A stretch of 64,000 bases of DNA from JAODBQ01 sp047602055 (GCA_047602055.1 JASGIG010000001.1:2232001-2296000), one strand, 5' to 3'. Shown: positions 44,001 to 52,847, counted from the stretch's first letter. Numbers and translations: made by a program. The notes: generated from the letters alone by a model not told the origin.

Positions 44001-44516
44001 GCCGTCCACGTCGTCACCGGCCGCCCAGCGCACGACCATCTCCGGGCGGTGCACCTCGTAGCGGTCGAACAGGTCGGCGACGTGGCGGACCGCGCCGAAG
44101 CGGCGGTCGCGCCCGTGGCCGCCGTCGGCGTTGGCGTCACGGTCGCCGCCGACGTGGCGGGCCAGCGCCGCCATCCACGCCTCGTCGAGGTGCTCGTCGA
44201 CGACGGCGAGCAGCGGCCACACCGAGCGTGAGGGCACCCACGGATCGGTGGCCGGGTCGATCCCCGTGGCGGCGTGCAAGGCCCGGCCGACCAGGCGGCC
44301 GGGGAACGGCAGGTCGACGTTCGCGCTGACCCCGTCGGCCCGGCCCGGCGTCGCGCCGAGCACGTTCGACAGCTGCTGGCCGAGCCAGCGCTCGATCCCT
44401 CGTGACGGGACGGCGACGACCTCGGCGGCGAACGGGTCGTCGAGCGGCTCGGCGAGCACCTCGGCGAGGGCGTGCACCAAGCGGTCGGCGCGCTCGGCCC
44501 GGTGCACGATCAGCAT
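41016..44516 (-). CDS. recC: Exodeoxyribonuclease V subunit gamma RecC
   Basis: RecC splits the DNA strands and recognises Chi-like signals in RecBCD; it has dead helicase and nuclease folds. The 1166-residue protein begins LIVHRAERADRLVHALAEVL, continues with VVAVPSRGIERWLGQQLSN, DLPFPGRLVGRAL, and ARHVADLFDRYEVHRPEMV, and has RFFE-like C-terminal LARFVEHPTRAFLRRRLGI-type sequence (VRFVEHPTRAFLRRR). Residues about 670-735 are an unusual Ala/Ser/Gly/Pro-rich insertion. ATG 44516 fits the family start; the open frame runs further upstream only through a hairpin array. It is the first gene of recC-recB-recD. Confidence 0.92.
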   Translation of the reverse strand: MLIVHRAERADRLVHALAEVLAEPLDDPFAAEVVAVPSRGIERWLGQQLSNVLGATPGRADGVSANVDLPFPGRLVGRALHAATGIDPATDPWVPSRSVWPLLAVVDEHLDEAWMAALARHVGGDRDANADGGHGRDRRFGAVRHVADLFDRYEVHRPEMVVRWAAGDDVDGDGAALPADMVWQPQLWRRLRARIGVASPAERLGPACRRLRDEPALVDLPPRVALFGLTRIAPSVRHVLDAVAESRDVHLLLLHPSPALWAHGDEARHPLLATWGRDARSMQPVLAGTAAPRRDVHHPGDEPPATLLGRLQAAVCDDDAPPGPDEARPLLDPGDDSLQIHACHGRTRQVEVLRDAILHLLADDPTLEPRDVVVMCPDIETFAPLIHATFGGADEAGPAVPTAGTRRLRVRLADRAVRQVNPVLAAVSALLDLAASRLTASQLVDFAGLQAVRRRFRLDDDALARIEEWVAATGVRWGLDAEHRAPFKLHVLPVNTWRAGLDRLLLGVSMTEDDLPLVGGALPLDDVDSSDIELAGRFAELVDRVGAAVTTFAVDRAIGDWAEVIAEAADALTAVAPDGAWQRAELDALLDEIATEAGDAPDAPSAPGTARASGAVSAATPGSSGTAGAHSPPGASSASGAAAADAATDAAGVSGTGALALSLAEVRALLGDELRGRPSRANFRTGDLTVCTLVPMRSVPHRVVGLLGLDDGAFPRHGAPDGDDLLLRDPRPGDHDVRTEDRQLLLDALLAAGEHVVVTYSGRDERTNAVRPPSVPIGELLDVVDATVATADGSPARHAVLTEHPLQPFDGRNFLDGALRRSGPWAFDPVDLAGAEAQRGSRRAPAPFLAAPLPPFDVSTVELDDLVRFVEHPTRAFLRRRLGITVGGEDDELLDAIPVELDGLAAWRVGDRLLAARLAGADWDTAVAAERVRGELPPGPLGGAVLGRIMPAVERIHAAVVTAAADEPSPAAVDVSIDVPTAPDGTTLAGTVTVRGTTLLGATYSTLGPKQRIAAWVRLLALSADGRTTGARAVTVGRRGTRAVVAHIPAIPADVAADHLRVLVDLYARGMREPLPLWCKTSAALASRAGNPRMEWETPVNGRFPNEDRDRDHVFVLGAGVPFARLLQEQPRPDECGPGWSNDASRATRYARRLWGPLLDVEQVEQ

Positions 44517-44563
44517 CGAGGGCACGCTACGGGCCGGCCGCCGCCACGGGGGCGACCCCTCCC

Positions 44564-44803
44564 GCGATTCGAGATGCGCGGCGCCGCTGCGCACATCTCG
44601 AATCGCACAGTGGCCGGCCGGCGATGCGATGGGAGATGTGCCGTCCCGGTGCGCACATCTCGAATCGCACGAGGGCGGCCGGCGCGATGAGGGATGCGCA
44701 CCCACGTGCCGCGCGTCGTTCATCTCGGCCGACCGGGCCGGCCGAGCGATGAGTGGTGAGGCGCCCCTCCTGGCTCATCACGAATCGCGCTCAGGTGGCC
44801 GGC
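44564..44803. repeat. Array of four hairpin repeats, period 57-63 bp
   Basis: Copies begin at GCGAT, positions 44564, 44621, 44683 and 44746. The first pairs GATTCGAGATG with CATCTCGAATC around a GGCGCCGC loop, and the second keeps GCACATCTCGAATCGCAC. The third and fourth are diverged but retain the stem positions and the GGCCGGC block between copies. The array fills the gap between the Vps62-like gene stop (44791) and the recC start (44516) on the same strand, so it is well placed to terminate, pause or protect the transcript. Copy 4 reaches into the end of the upstream coding region. Confidence 0.7.
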
Positions 44804-46647
44804 GACGGGGGGCTGGCGTGGCGGGCGCGCAGGTCGCCTTCGGCCATCGTCGACACCAGGCCGAGCCACGGCAGCAGCACGGCGCCGACCAGGCCGGCGA
44901 GCACGTTGACGAACGCGAAGGACGCCCCGGTGAGCAGCAGGACGAGCGTGCCGAGGAACGCCCCGCAGAAGCCGACGAAGACGATGGCGACGGCGGCCAC
45001 CGCGAACGTGCGCAGCCGCCGCCCGCGGGTCATCTGCGCTGCCGTGCGCAGCGCCTCGCGCGCCCCGCCACCCGAGCGCGCCGCCACTGCCGGGGCGACG
45101 AACCAGCGGGCCAGCAGGAACACCGCGACGGGCAGGACGACCCAGCCGACGAGCACCGTCGCGAACACGACGATGCACGGCATGAGCAGGCCGCGCCGCC
45201 AGACGCGCCGCGCCGAGGGCTGCCGCAGCTCGACGACGTCGACGGTCCAGGCGATGGCGACGATCCCCACCGGCACGGTGATCACGAAGCCGGCGGCGAC
45301 GGCCAGCGCCTGGCCGACCGGCGTGTCCCGCCCGGCGACGTCGATCATCGCCGAGAACGGCGACAGCCCGATGATCGTCGACTGCAGCACGGCGGTGAGG
45401 ATGCTGCCGGCCATCACGAACGCGGCGATCGGCAGGAAGCGGCGGGCGTCGTCGCGCAGCCGCCGCCATGCCGACGTGAGGATCTGCCCGGCAGCGCGCT
45501 CGGTGGCCAGCGGCTTCGGGATCGCCGGCCGCCACGTCGTCTGCCGGGCCAGCAGCACGAGGGCGACGATCGCCGCGATCACGATGCCGCCGGCCAGCCA
45601 CGGCTCGTCGAGCACGGCGTTGAGGAGCGACGAGCCGTTCGCCGCGGTACCGCAGAAGAACGTGGTGACGATGCCGACCTCGGGTGCCTGCGCGGCGGCC
45701 GGGCGCCCGGACTCCTCCATCCAGCGGATCGGGCGCTGCCACTGGTCGGTCGTCTGCGGCCCGGTCTCGCTGTCGTTGATCCCGACCTGGCGCTGGCCCC
45801 AGCGGCCCTGGAAGTCCATCCACCCGAACGGATCGCCGGCGGCGTGCGACGCCGGCAGGACGACGACCTCCGGGTCGACACGGTCGGACGGGCCGCGGGT
45901 GTCGTCGCAGCCGAAGCCGCTGTCGCCGTCGGTCCCGAACCAGCGGTGCGCCGAGTAGTAGCCGGCATGGGAACCGGCGGCGGCGAACACGATCGGGCGG
46001 TCACCGTCGCGCCGCACCCTGGACCAGGGCCGGACCTCGGTGCCGTAGTGCTGGCTGAGCGCCATCGCCGACGGCGTCAGCCCCTGGGCGAGCGCGTCCT
46101 CCGGCGTCGCCGCCTCGAAGACGAGCTGGCCCATCTCCCAGTCGCCCTCGTGGAGGTCGTTCCAGTCGTTGTAGACGTACCACCACCAGTACTGGACGGC
46201 GAAGCGCCCCGGTCGCTGGTCGTCGACGGCGAGCCGGGCGTACTGGGTGACGGGCAGCGTCGCCGTGCGCCGGCCGAAGCGCTCCTCGAAGTCGCAGCCC
46301 GGGTCACCGGCGTCGCCGGGCAGGTCGATGTTCGACCCCTCGGGCGCGGCCGCGAGGTCGTCGGCCGACGGTGCCGTGACGAGGACCTCGCCGTCGGCGT
46401 CCTGGAGCACGACGTCGGGTTGGTCGAGGATCTGCTCGACCGGCAGCGGCGCATACGGCTCGCCCGACCCGCACGGCTCCGCCTGGTGCTGGAGCATGAC
46501 GATCGGGGCAAACCGCTCGGCGAGCTGGGTGAGTGCGTCCTGGTCGGCGCGCGGCGCAGCGTGCGCCGGACGAGCCACCGCGAGCGCTGCGATGACTGCC
46601 AGGCCTGCGAGCACGGTCGTCGCCAGGAGCAACCGCTGCGCGCGCAC
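44791..46647 (-). CDS. Vps62-like secreted domain with C-terminal multi-pass membrane domain
   Basis: The 618-residue protein has a signal peptide (residues 1-30, ending near PAHAAP), an extracytoplasmic Vps62/DUF946-like domain (FAPIVMLQHQAEPCGSGEPY, YWWWYVYNDWNDLHEGDWEM, AAAGSHAGYYSAHRW), and from about 350 a membrane domain of roughly seven segments, including FLPIAAFVMAGSILTAVLQS and FVNVLAGLVGAVLLPWLGLV. Paired Cys residues in the outer domain may form disulfides. Function is unknown; the outer domain type is linked to vacuolar sorting proteins in fungi and to surface proteins in bacteria. It precedes recC but is separated from it by a hairpin array. Confidence 0.75.
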   Translation of the reverse strand: MRAQRLLLATTVLAGLAVIAALAVARPAHAAPRADQDALTQLAERFAPIVMLQHQAEPCGSGEPYAPLPVEQILDQPDVVLQDADGEVLVTAPSADDLAAAPEGSNIDLPGDAGDPGCDFEERFGRRTATLPVTQYARLAVDDQRPGRFAVQYWWWYVYNDWNDLHEGDWEMGQLVFEAATPEDALAQGLTPSAMALSQHYGTEVRPWSRVRRDGDRPIVFAAAGSHAGYYSAHRWFGTDGDSGFGCDDTRGPSDRVDPEVVVLPASHAAGDPFGWMDFQGRWGQRQVGINDSETGPQTTDQWQRPIRWMEESGRPAAAQAPEVGIVTTFFCGTAANGSSLLNAVLDEPWLAGGIVIAAIVALVLLARQTTWRPAIPKPLATERAAGQILTSAWRRLRDDARRFLPIAAFVMAGSILTAVLQSTIIGLSPFSAMIDVAGRDTPVGQALAVAAGFVITVPVGIVAIAWTVDVVELRQPSARRVWRRGLLMPCIVVFATVLVGWVVLPVAVFLLARWFVAPAVAARSGGGAREALRTAAQMTRGRRLRTFAVAAVAIVFVGFCGAFLGTLVLLLTGASFAFVNVLAGLVGAVLLPWLGLVSTMAEGDLRARHASPPSPAT

Positions 46648-46717
46648 GACCGGAGACTACGCATGGCCGGACCCGACCGACGCGGGGTCCGCATCGTGCT
46701 TGGATGAGGTGGTGGCC

Positions 46718-49559
46718 GTGCAGCCCGACGTGACCATCGCCGCTCCCTGGAACGTCGACGCGGTGGCCGTCGCCGACCGGCTGGGCAGCGACCCGGCGAC
46801 CGGCCTGTCCTCGACGGAGGCGGCGCGGCGGCTGGCCGAGCACGGGCCGAACGCGCTCGCCGCCGCCGAGCCCGTGCCGATCTGGCGCAAGCTGCTCGCC
46901 CAGCTGCAGGACCCGCTCGTCTACCTGCTGCTCGCCGCGGTCGTCGTCTCGTTCGTCGCCTGGCTGCTCGAGGGCGCCGACGGCGTGCCGTTCGACGTCG
47001 TCGTCATCGTCGTCATCGTCGCTGCCAACGCGGTGCTCGGCTACGTCCAGGAGGCTCGTGCCGCCGACGCCGTTGCCGCCCTGCAACGGATGGCGGCTGC
47101 CGGCGCCACCGTCGTGCGCGACGGTCGCCAGCGGCGCGTCGACGCCGTCGACGTCGTGCCCGGCGACGTGCTGCTGCTCGCCGAGGGCGACACCGTGTCC
47201 GCCGACGCCCGGCTCGTCGAGGCCGCGTCGCTGATGATCGCCGAGGCGTCGCTCACCGGCGAGAGCGAGGCCGTCCTCAAGGACGTCGACCCGGTGGCCG
47301 CCGACGCCGGGCTCGGCGACCGCGTCGACATGGTGTTCAGCGGCACCGCCGTCACCCGCGGCCGTGGCGTCGCCGTCGTCACCGCCACCGGGATGGACAC
47401 CGAGATCGGCCACGTCGCCCGGCTGCTCGGCCGAGGACGAGTCGACGCCGCTGCAGCGCGAGATCGCACGGGTCGGGCGGATGCTCGGCATCGCCGTCGT
47501 GATCATCGCCGCCGTCGTGATCGCCGCGATCCTGCTGACGTCGGACGTCGAGAGCGCCACCGACGTCGTCGACGTGCTGCTCGTCGGCGTGTCCCTGGCG
47601 GTCGCCGCCGTGCCGGAGGGCCTGCCGGCGATCCTGTCCGTCGTCCTCGCCCTTGGCGTGCAGCGGATGGCCAGGCGCCGGGCGATCGTCAAGCGGCTGT
47701 CGTCGGTGGAGACGCTCGGCTCGGCGTCGGCGATCTGCTCCGACAAGACCGGCACGCTGACCCGCAACGAGATGACCATCGAGCGCATCGTCACCGCCTC
47801 CGGCGAAGCGGTCGTCACCGGCGCCGGCTACGCGCCCGACGGTGAGATCCGGCTCGCGGGTGACGCGAGCACCCGTACCAGCGGCGTCCGTGCGGGCGTG
47901 AGCGCGCTGCCGGACACGTTGACGGCCGAGATCCGCTTCGCGCTGGCCGCCGGCAGCCTGTCCAACGACGCCGTCCTCGTCGCCGAGGCGGACGGCACGT
48001 GGACGGCGCAGGGCGACCCGACCGAGGCGGCGTTCCTGGTCGCCGAGGCCAAGCTGCCCGGCCTCACCGACGTGCGCACCGCACGCTTCGAGCGCGTCGG
48101 CGAGATCCCGTTCACGTCCGAGCGCAAGCTGATGACGACGCTGCAGGCCGACGCCGAGCGCGAGGGCCGGATCAGCGTCGTCACCAAGGGCGCCCCCGAC
48201 GTCCTGCTGGCGCGGTGCACCCACGTCCGCGTCGCCGACGACGTCGTCGCGCTCGACCAGGCCCGACGCGACGACGTGCTGGCGACGGTCGACCGCCTCG
48301 CCGACCTCGCCCTGCGCACGCTGGCCGTCGCCTACCGGCCGCTGGCGGAGACGACGCCGCCCGCGACCGACGAGGCCCACACCGTCGAGCGCGAGCTCGT
48401 CTACCTCGGCATGGTCGGGATCCTCGACCCGCCGCGCGACGAGGCCAGGCGGGCGATCGCCGAGGCCCATCGCGCCGGCGTGCGCGTGCTGATGATCACC
48501 GGCGACCACCCGCGCACCGCAGCGCGCATCGCGGGTGATCTCGGCATCGTCGGCAATGGTGCGGTCGCGCTGACCGGTGCCGAGCTGGAGCGGCTGGACG
48601 ACGAGGCGCTGCGCGCCCGGGTCCACGAGGTGTCCGTCTACGCCCGCGTCGCCCCGGAGCACAAGCTGCGCATCGTCGACGCGCTGCAGTACGACGGCAG
48701 CATCGTGGCGATGACCGGTGACGGGGTCAACGACGCCCCGGCGCTGAAGGCTGCCGACATCGGCGTGGCGATGGGCATCACCGGCACCGACGTCGCCAAG
48801 GGTGCCGCCGACATGATCCTCGCCGACGACGACTTCGCGACGATCGTCGCCGCGATCGGCGAGGGCCGCGGGATCTTCGAGAACATCCGCCGGTTCCTGC
48901 GCTTCCTGCTGTCGTCGAACATCGGCGAGGTGCTGACGATGCTCCTCGGCGTCGTCTTCGCCCGCCAGCTCGGCCTCGACGAGGCGGCCAGCTCGGTCGC
49001 CGTGCCGCTGCTGGCGACGCAGATCCTGTGGGTCAACCTGCTGACCGACACCGCGCCGGCGCTGGCGATGGGCCTCGACCCGCCGCCCGACGACGTCATG
49101 GAGCTCCCGCCCCGCGGCCTCGACGACCGGGTGATCGACACCGAGATGTGGGTCGGCATCGTCTGGATCGGGCTGGTCACCGGGATCGTCACGTTGCTCG
49201 CGCTCGACGTGCGAATGCACGGCGGGCTGATCGACGGCGGCGGCAACCTCGTCGAGGCGCGGTCGATGGCGTTCACGACGCTCGTGGTCGCCCAGCTGTT
49301 CAACACGTTCAACGCCCGCTCGGACCGGGTCAGCGCGTTCCACCGCCTGTTCACGAACAGGTGGCTGTGGGGCGCGATCGCTCTGTCCCTGGTCCTCCAG
49401 GTTGCCGTCGTCGAGCTGCCGTTCCTGAACGACGCGTTCGACACCCGCCCGCTGTCGGCCACCGACTGGTTGATCTGCGTCGGCCTGGCCAGCTGCGTGC
49501 TGTGGGCCGGCGAGGCCCGCAAGCTCGTCGGGCGCTGGCGGCGAGGTGGCGCCCGCTGA
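46718..49559 (+). CDS. Ca2+-type P-type cation ATPase (frameshifted)
   Basis: This P2A-type pump moves cations, most likely Ca2+, across the membrane. The first frame gives the N-terminal cation-ATPase domain (GLSSTEAARRLAEHGPNAL), M1-M2, and the actuator TGES loop (SLTGESEAVLKDVD). The second gives VAAVPEGLPAILSVVLALG (M4), the phosphorylated Asp in CSDKTGTLTRNEMT, MTGDGVNDAPALKAADIG and six C-terminal membrane segments. The frames meet at 47429-47430, where one G too many breaks LLAEDESTPLQREIARVG; the length of 2842 bases is one over a multiple of three. The start is uncertain: GTG 46718 lies eight bases after GAGG; GTG 46709 and 46712 also fit. Corrected length is about 946 residues. Confidence 0.88.
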
Positions 49560-49587
49560 GGCGCCGGCTCAGCTCGCCCGGCCGCGG

Positions 49588-49716
49588 AAGCGGAACGCCG
49601 CGGTGGCCCATCGCTGCGGCTTCTCCTCGGCGTCGTCGTCCATCGCCGCCTTCCGTGAGGAGATCGGCGTCACCCCCGCCGCCTGGCGCCGCGCCGCGGC
49701 GACCATCGGTGGGTGA
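49588..49716 (+). pseudogene. C-terminal fragment of an AraC-family regulator
   Basis: Forty codons ending in TGA read NAAVAHRCGFSSASSSIAAF then REEIGVTPAAWRR, the second helix-turn-helix of AraC proteins. No start or first helix precedes it, and the upstream ATPase gene ends 28 bp away. This is a truncated relic. The rest of the stretch 49717-50078 holds only a short doubtful frame from ATG 49808 and, on the minus strand, an orphan FDDGLRRVLGTSTTIGLFSD tail without a start. Confidence 0.65.
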
Positions 49717-50078
49717 TGCCGGCCGCGCTCGCGATCTGGTCCGATCGGCCCATTTCGGTGCCAGCGGCCCGCATCCGGGCGATCGGGCGCCTACCGTCCG
49801 GCCCGCCATGACCGCAGATTCACCGACAGTCCGCCAGCTCCAGCGGGCGCTCGACATGTTGCCACCGGGTTCGCGTGGCGCGTGGGAGCTGCGAAGCCTG
49901 CTCCGCCGCCGGCCGCACGACACCCCGACCATCGTTCATCGGAGCCGGCGGTCGACGCCGGCAGCCGTGCCGCTGGGTCAGTCCGAGAAGAGCCCGATCG
50001 TCGTCGACGTGCCGAGCACGCGGCGCAGGCCGTCGTCGAACGAGCGCGGTGCAGCGGGGGACGTCGACAGGTAGCCGG

Positions 50079-50471
50079 TCAGCCCGTCGGCGGCTCGCGC
50101 AGTCGACGGTCGAGGGCGGCGTTCAGCTCGACGAGCAGGCGGGCCAGCTCCGTGCGATCGTGGGCCGGCCACGGCGCCAGCAGCGCCCCGACCCGCCCGG
50201 CGCGCACCTCGGCGAGCTGCTCCTCGCCGTCGGGCGTCAGGGCGACGAGCGCGGCGCGGCCGCCGGCCGACCGCTCGACGAGGCCCTTGCGCTCCAGCGC
50301 GGCCACCTGGCGGACGACGGTCGACTGGTCGAGGTGCAGCTCGTCGGCCAGTGCGCCGACCGCCCGCGGCCCGGCATGGAGCACATCGAGGATGACGTAG
50401 GCGGCGCGGTCCATGGCCGGGAAGCGCTCGGTGGCCGCCGGCCGCCGGACCGCCTCCAGGCTGCGGTGCAA
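50079..50471 (-). CDS. MarR family transcriptional regulator
   Basis: The 130-residue protein shows the MarR winged-helix: DRAAYVILDVLHAGPRAVGA, the recognition helix LDQSTVVRQVAALERKGLVE and the wing ALVALTPDGEEQL, then a dimerisation helix. MarR proteins are usually repressors released by phenolic or drug-like ligands. The start is TTG 50471; ATG 50416 would remove part of the first helix. It overlaps head to head with the start region of the FUSC-like gene on the other strand, so it is a natural candidate to regulate it. Confidence 0.85.
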   Translation of the reverse strand: MHRSLEAVRRPAATERFPAMDRAAYVILDVLHAGPRAVGALADELHLDQSTVVRQVAALERKGLVERSAGGRAALVALTPDGEEQLAEVRAGRVGALLAPWPAHDRTELARLLVELNAALDRRLREPPTG

Positions 50472-51022
50472 CCGGCCCCGGATCGGGCTGCCCCCGCTGC
50501 CGGCGTCCCGCCCGGCTGCGCCGCCGCGTCAGGCCGTCGTCCGCCACGCCCTGCGCCTGGGCGTCACCCTGTTCGTCGTCGCCGCGGCGGCCCACTGGAT
50601 CGGTCACGACACCGACTTCGCGGCTCACTCGTCGTGGATGCTGCTCGGCACGTGGATCGCGATGCAGCCGGATCGTCAGGCCACCACCCAAGCCGCCCTC
50701 CGTCGCGGCCTGGGCACCGCGATCGGCGGGCTGGTCACGCTCGTCCTGGTCGGCATCACCCCGTCGACGCTGTGGGTCGGCTGGATCTTCTTCGTCCTCG
50801 CGTTCGTCGCCTTCGGTCTGCGGACCGTCAACTACGCGTGGTATTGCGTGGCGATGACGCCGATCGTCGTCGTCGGCTTCGCCGGTGCCGAGCTGAACCG
50901 CGAGGTGCTCGCCGCCCGGGTGGTGGACGCTCGTCGGTGTCGGCGTCGCGCTCGCTGCCCGCCTCGTCCTGTGGCCCGCCGACGCACGGGCCGCAGAGAC
51001 CGGCGAGCCCGCCGTGATCTGA
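50413..51022 (+). CDS. FUSC-type membrane protein, C-terminal half only (frameshifted)
   Basis: The hydrophobic region RHALRLGVTLFVVAAAAHWI, HSSWMLLGTWIAMQPDRQAT and RRGLGTAIGGLVTLVLVGI matches the second FUSC domain of aromatic-acid/fusaric-acid efflux proteins (YccS/AaeB type). The first half of such proteins is absent; its place is taken by the divergent MarR gene. After LNREVLAARVVD the frame fails; shifting at about 50936-50940 gives LVGVGVALAARLVLWPADAR and a stop at 51022. In E. coli, AaeB exports aromatic acids, and the MarR neighbour fits a phenolic response. It may be non-functional because of the missing half, or may act as a half-transporter dimer. Confidence 0.65.
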
Positions 51023-51043
51023 CGGGATCGGCGGCGCCGATCC

Positions 51044-52084
51044 TCAGCGGGCGACGGGCCGGATCTCGGGGATGATCTGTTCGAGGCGATCGAGCAGCTC
51101 GTCGGCCATGCCGAGCGACGACGTGCCGGACGGTGCGGGGAAGACGTTGCCGGCGACGACGGCCGGAAGCGCCTTCCAGAGGGGCGAGTCGAGGAACGGC
51201 TGCATCGTCGCATCGACGGCCCCGGTCGGGTCGGCCGGGACGAGGATGACGTCGGCGTCGGCGAGCGTCGGCAGCTGTTCGAGCGATTGCTCGGCGGAGT
51301 AGTCGTCGGAGGCCTCGCCGAGGTGGACCACGGCGTCAGCGAAGTGGACGCCGGCGTCGGCGAGGACGGCGTTGTCGGTCCACGCCGGTGACAGCAGGAA
51401 CCACTGACCGCCTTCCGCGGGGCTGAACGTCACCCACCTGGTGGTGGCCAGCGCATCGGCATTGCTCGTGGCGATCCGAGCCGCGTGCGCGTCGTAGGCC
51501 TGGGTGAGCCGTGCTGTCTCGTCGGAGCGCCCGACGGCGTCGCCGATCTCGGTGATCACGTCCTTCAAGCTGAGCTTCTGGAAGGAGATCTCCACGGTCG
51601 GAGCCACCGCGCTGAGCTGCTTGTAGAGATCGTCGTCGGTGTCGATCGTGCGGATGATCAGGTCCGGCTTCACCGCGGCGACCTGCTCCACGAACGGCGC
51701 GTTGTAGTCGCCGACGACCGGCACCCCGGCGAGCTGGCTGGCGTAGGGCTCGTTGGCCGGTGCACCACCGCTGATGCCGACCGGGATCAGGCCGAGGTCG
51801 ACGAGCGTGTACTGCCCGTAGTAGTCGGCGGCGACGACTCGCTCGGCTGCTTCGGGGACGTCGACCGGCCCGCGGTCGGTCTGGATCGTGCGCGTCGCGC
51901 CGGCGGTGGACGGGGTGCTGGGTGGCGGGGTCGTCGTCGGAGCATCCGAGGCGACGACGGTCGGGGCAGCCACGGTGGCGGCCGCAGTGGTCGCGCTGGA
52001 GGTCGGCGTGGTGCTCGACGAGTCGCCGCTGCCGCAGGCGACGAGGGCGATGCCGAGCACGGCGATGGCAGCGAGGCGCTTCAT
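51044..52084 (-). CDS. Iron-siderophore ABC transporter substrate-binding lipoprotein (first)
   Basis: This 346-residue lipoprotein has its lipobox at LVACG (Cys about residue 17), then a 55-residue Thr/Pro/Ser linker and a FhuD/FepB-type binding fold: PEAAERVVAADYYGQYTLVD, NEPYASQLAGVPVVGDY, VEQVAAVKPDLIIRTID and LEQLPTLADADVILVPAD. It should bind a ferric siderophore at the cell surface; no permease or ATPase for it is in the window. ATG 52084 overlaps the methyltransferase stop by four bases. Upstream of the pair lies a candidate iron box (52754-52772) and a divergent AraC gene, the usual arrangement for siderophore-responsive uptake. Confidence 0.9.
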   Translation of the reverse strand: MKRLAAIAVLGIALVACGSGDSSSTTPTSSATTAAATVAAPTVVASDAPTTTPPPSTPSTAGATRTIQTDRGPVDVPEAAERVVAADYYGQYTLVDLGLIPVGISGGAPANEPYASQLAGVPVVGDYNAPFVEQVAAVKPDLIIRTIDTDDDLYKQLSAVAPTVEISFQKLSLKDVITEIGDAVGRSDETARLTQAYDAHAARIATSNADALATTRWVTFSPAEGGQWFLLSPAWTDNAVLADAGVHFADAVVHLGEASDDYSAEQSLEQLPTLADADVILVPADPTGAVDATMQPFLDSPLWKALPAVVAGNVFPAPSGTSSLGMADELLDRLEQIIPEIRPVAR

Positions 52085-52713
52085 CCGACGTACACCGCCA
52101 GCTCGAGGGCGTCGCGGTCGTCGCCGAGGGTGACGGAGCGGAACCCGCTCGACGGGTCGCGGAGGAGGTCGAGGACGTCGGCTTGGCCGTTGTCGTCGGC
52201 GAGCAGCGTCCCTGGACGGAACTGCGGCAGGACGAGGTCCAGCACCTGCCGGTCCAGTGACGGTGACGTGTCGGACGGCCAGCCGTCGAGCAGGAACAGA
52301 TCGATGGGGCCGCCGACGTCGCCAAGCGTGTGGCGAGCGTCCCCCTCGCGGACGTCGACGTAGCCATCGAGGCCGGCGGCCGCAAGGTTGGCACGGGCGG
52401 CGGCGACCTTGTCGGCGATCAGCTCGCTGCCCACGACGATCCCGCCGCCGTTGTCGCGCACGGCGGCTGCGAGGTGGATCGTGGAGACCCCGATCGACGT
52501 CGCGAACTCGACGATGCGCGTGGCGCCCGTCGCGTGGGCCAGGACGTACAGCAGCTCGGCGCGCCGACGGGCGATCGGGTAGCCGTGGGTACGGTGTTCG
52601 AACGGATCGGGGCTCCACTCACCGGATGTGTCCGCGGCGATCGCGGCGTCGACGGCGGCGGCGCTGATGGGATCGAGCAGCTGGCTCGGTGCGGTTGTCG
52701 GCGGCAAGGTCAC
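52081..52713 (-). CDS. O-methyltransferase-like class I SAM methyltransferase
   Basis: The 210-residue protein has motif I RIVEFATSIGVSTIHLAAAV (the VE.G-type SAM loop appears as VEFATSIGVST), an acidic turn GSELIADKVAAARANLAAAG, EGDARHTL and LFLLDGWPSDTSPSLDRQV with the metal-binding Asp of cation-dependent O-methyltransferases. It may methylate a catechol or a siderophore precursor; its tight coupling to a siderophore-binding protein makes the latter attractive but unproven. The GTG start at 52713 sits one base after AGGAGC, closer than usual. It is divergent from the AraC gene with 134 bp between starts. Confidence 0.82.
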   Translation of the reverse strand: MTLPPTTAPSQLLDPISAAAVDAAIAADTSGEWSPDPFEHRTHGYPIARRRAELLYVLAHATGATRIVEFATSIGVSTIHLAAAVRDNGGGIVVGSELIADKVAAARANLAAAGLDGYVDVREGDARHTLGDVGGPIDLFLLDGWPSDTSPSLDRQVLDLVLPQFRPGTLLADDNGQADVLDLLRDPSSGFRSVTLGDDRDALELAVYVG

Positions 52714-52753
52714 GCTCCTGTGCGAAGGGCCCGCTCTGGGCAGGTACGACGAA

Positions 52754-52772
52754 TGATGTTAAGAACGCCTAA
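52754..52772 (-). promoter_or_regulatory. Candidate IdeR/DtxR iron box
   Basis: Minus-strand TTAGGCGTTCTTAACATCA agrees with the 19-base IdeR consensus at 12 positions by hand count, including TTAGG and TAAC. It lies between the divergent AraC and methyltransferase/siderophore-binding genes, where an iron repressor would be expected. Confidence 0.4.
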
Positions 52773-52847
52773 GCTCGTGTCGAGCCGGTCTGGTCGACAA
52801 CCGATGTCGTGGGCTGGACAAGCTGTCGGTGCGCAGGAGGACGTGTC

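Noticed and set aside
44564..44803. Possible tRNA or structured RNA genes in the GAATC-containing hairpins
   Set aside because: No cloverleaf, anticodon stem or CCA-type end; the pattern is a repeated simple hairpin.
44131..46707. An 858-codon plus-strand frame over recC start and the Vps62-like gene
   Set aside because: No motifs, and it is antisense to two well-supported genes and the hairpin array.
49808..50074. Short plus-strand frame starting MTADSPTVRQLQ
   Set aside because: It has an ATG but no clear ribosome site, no family, and its second half becomes Arg/Ser-rich; not enough support to call a gene.
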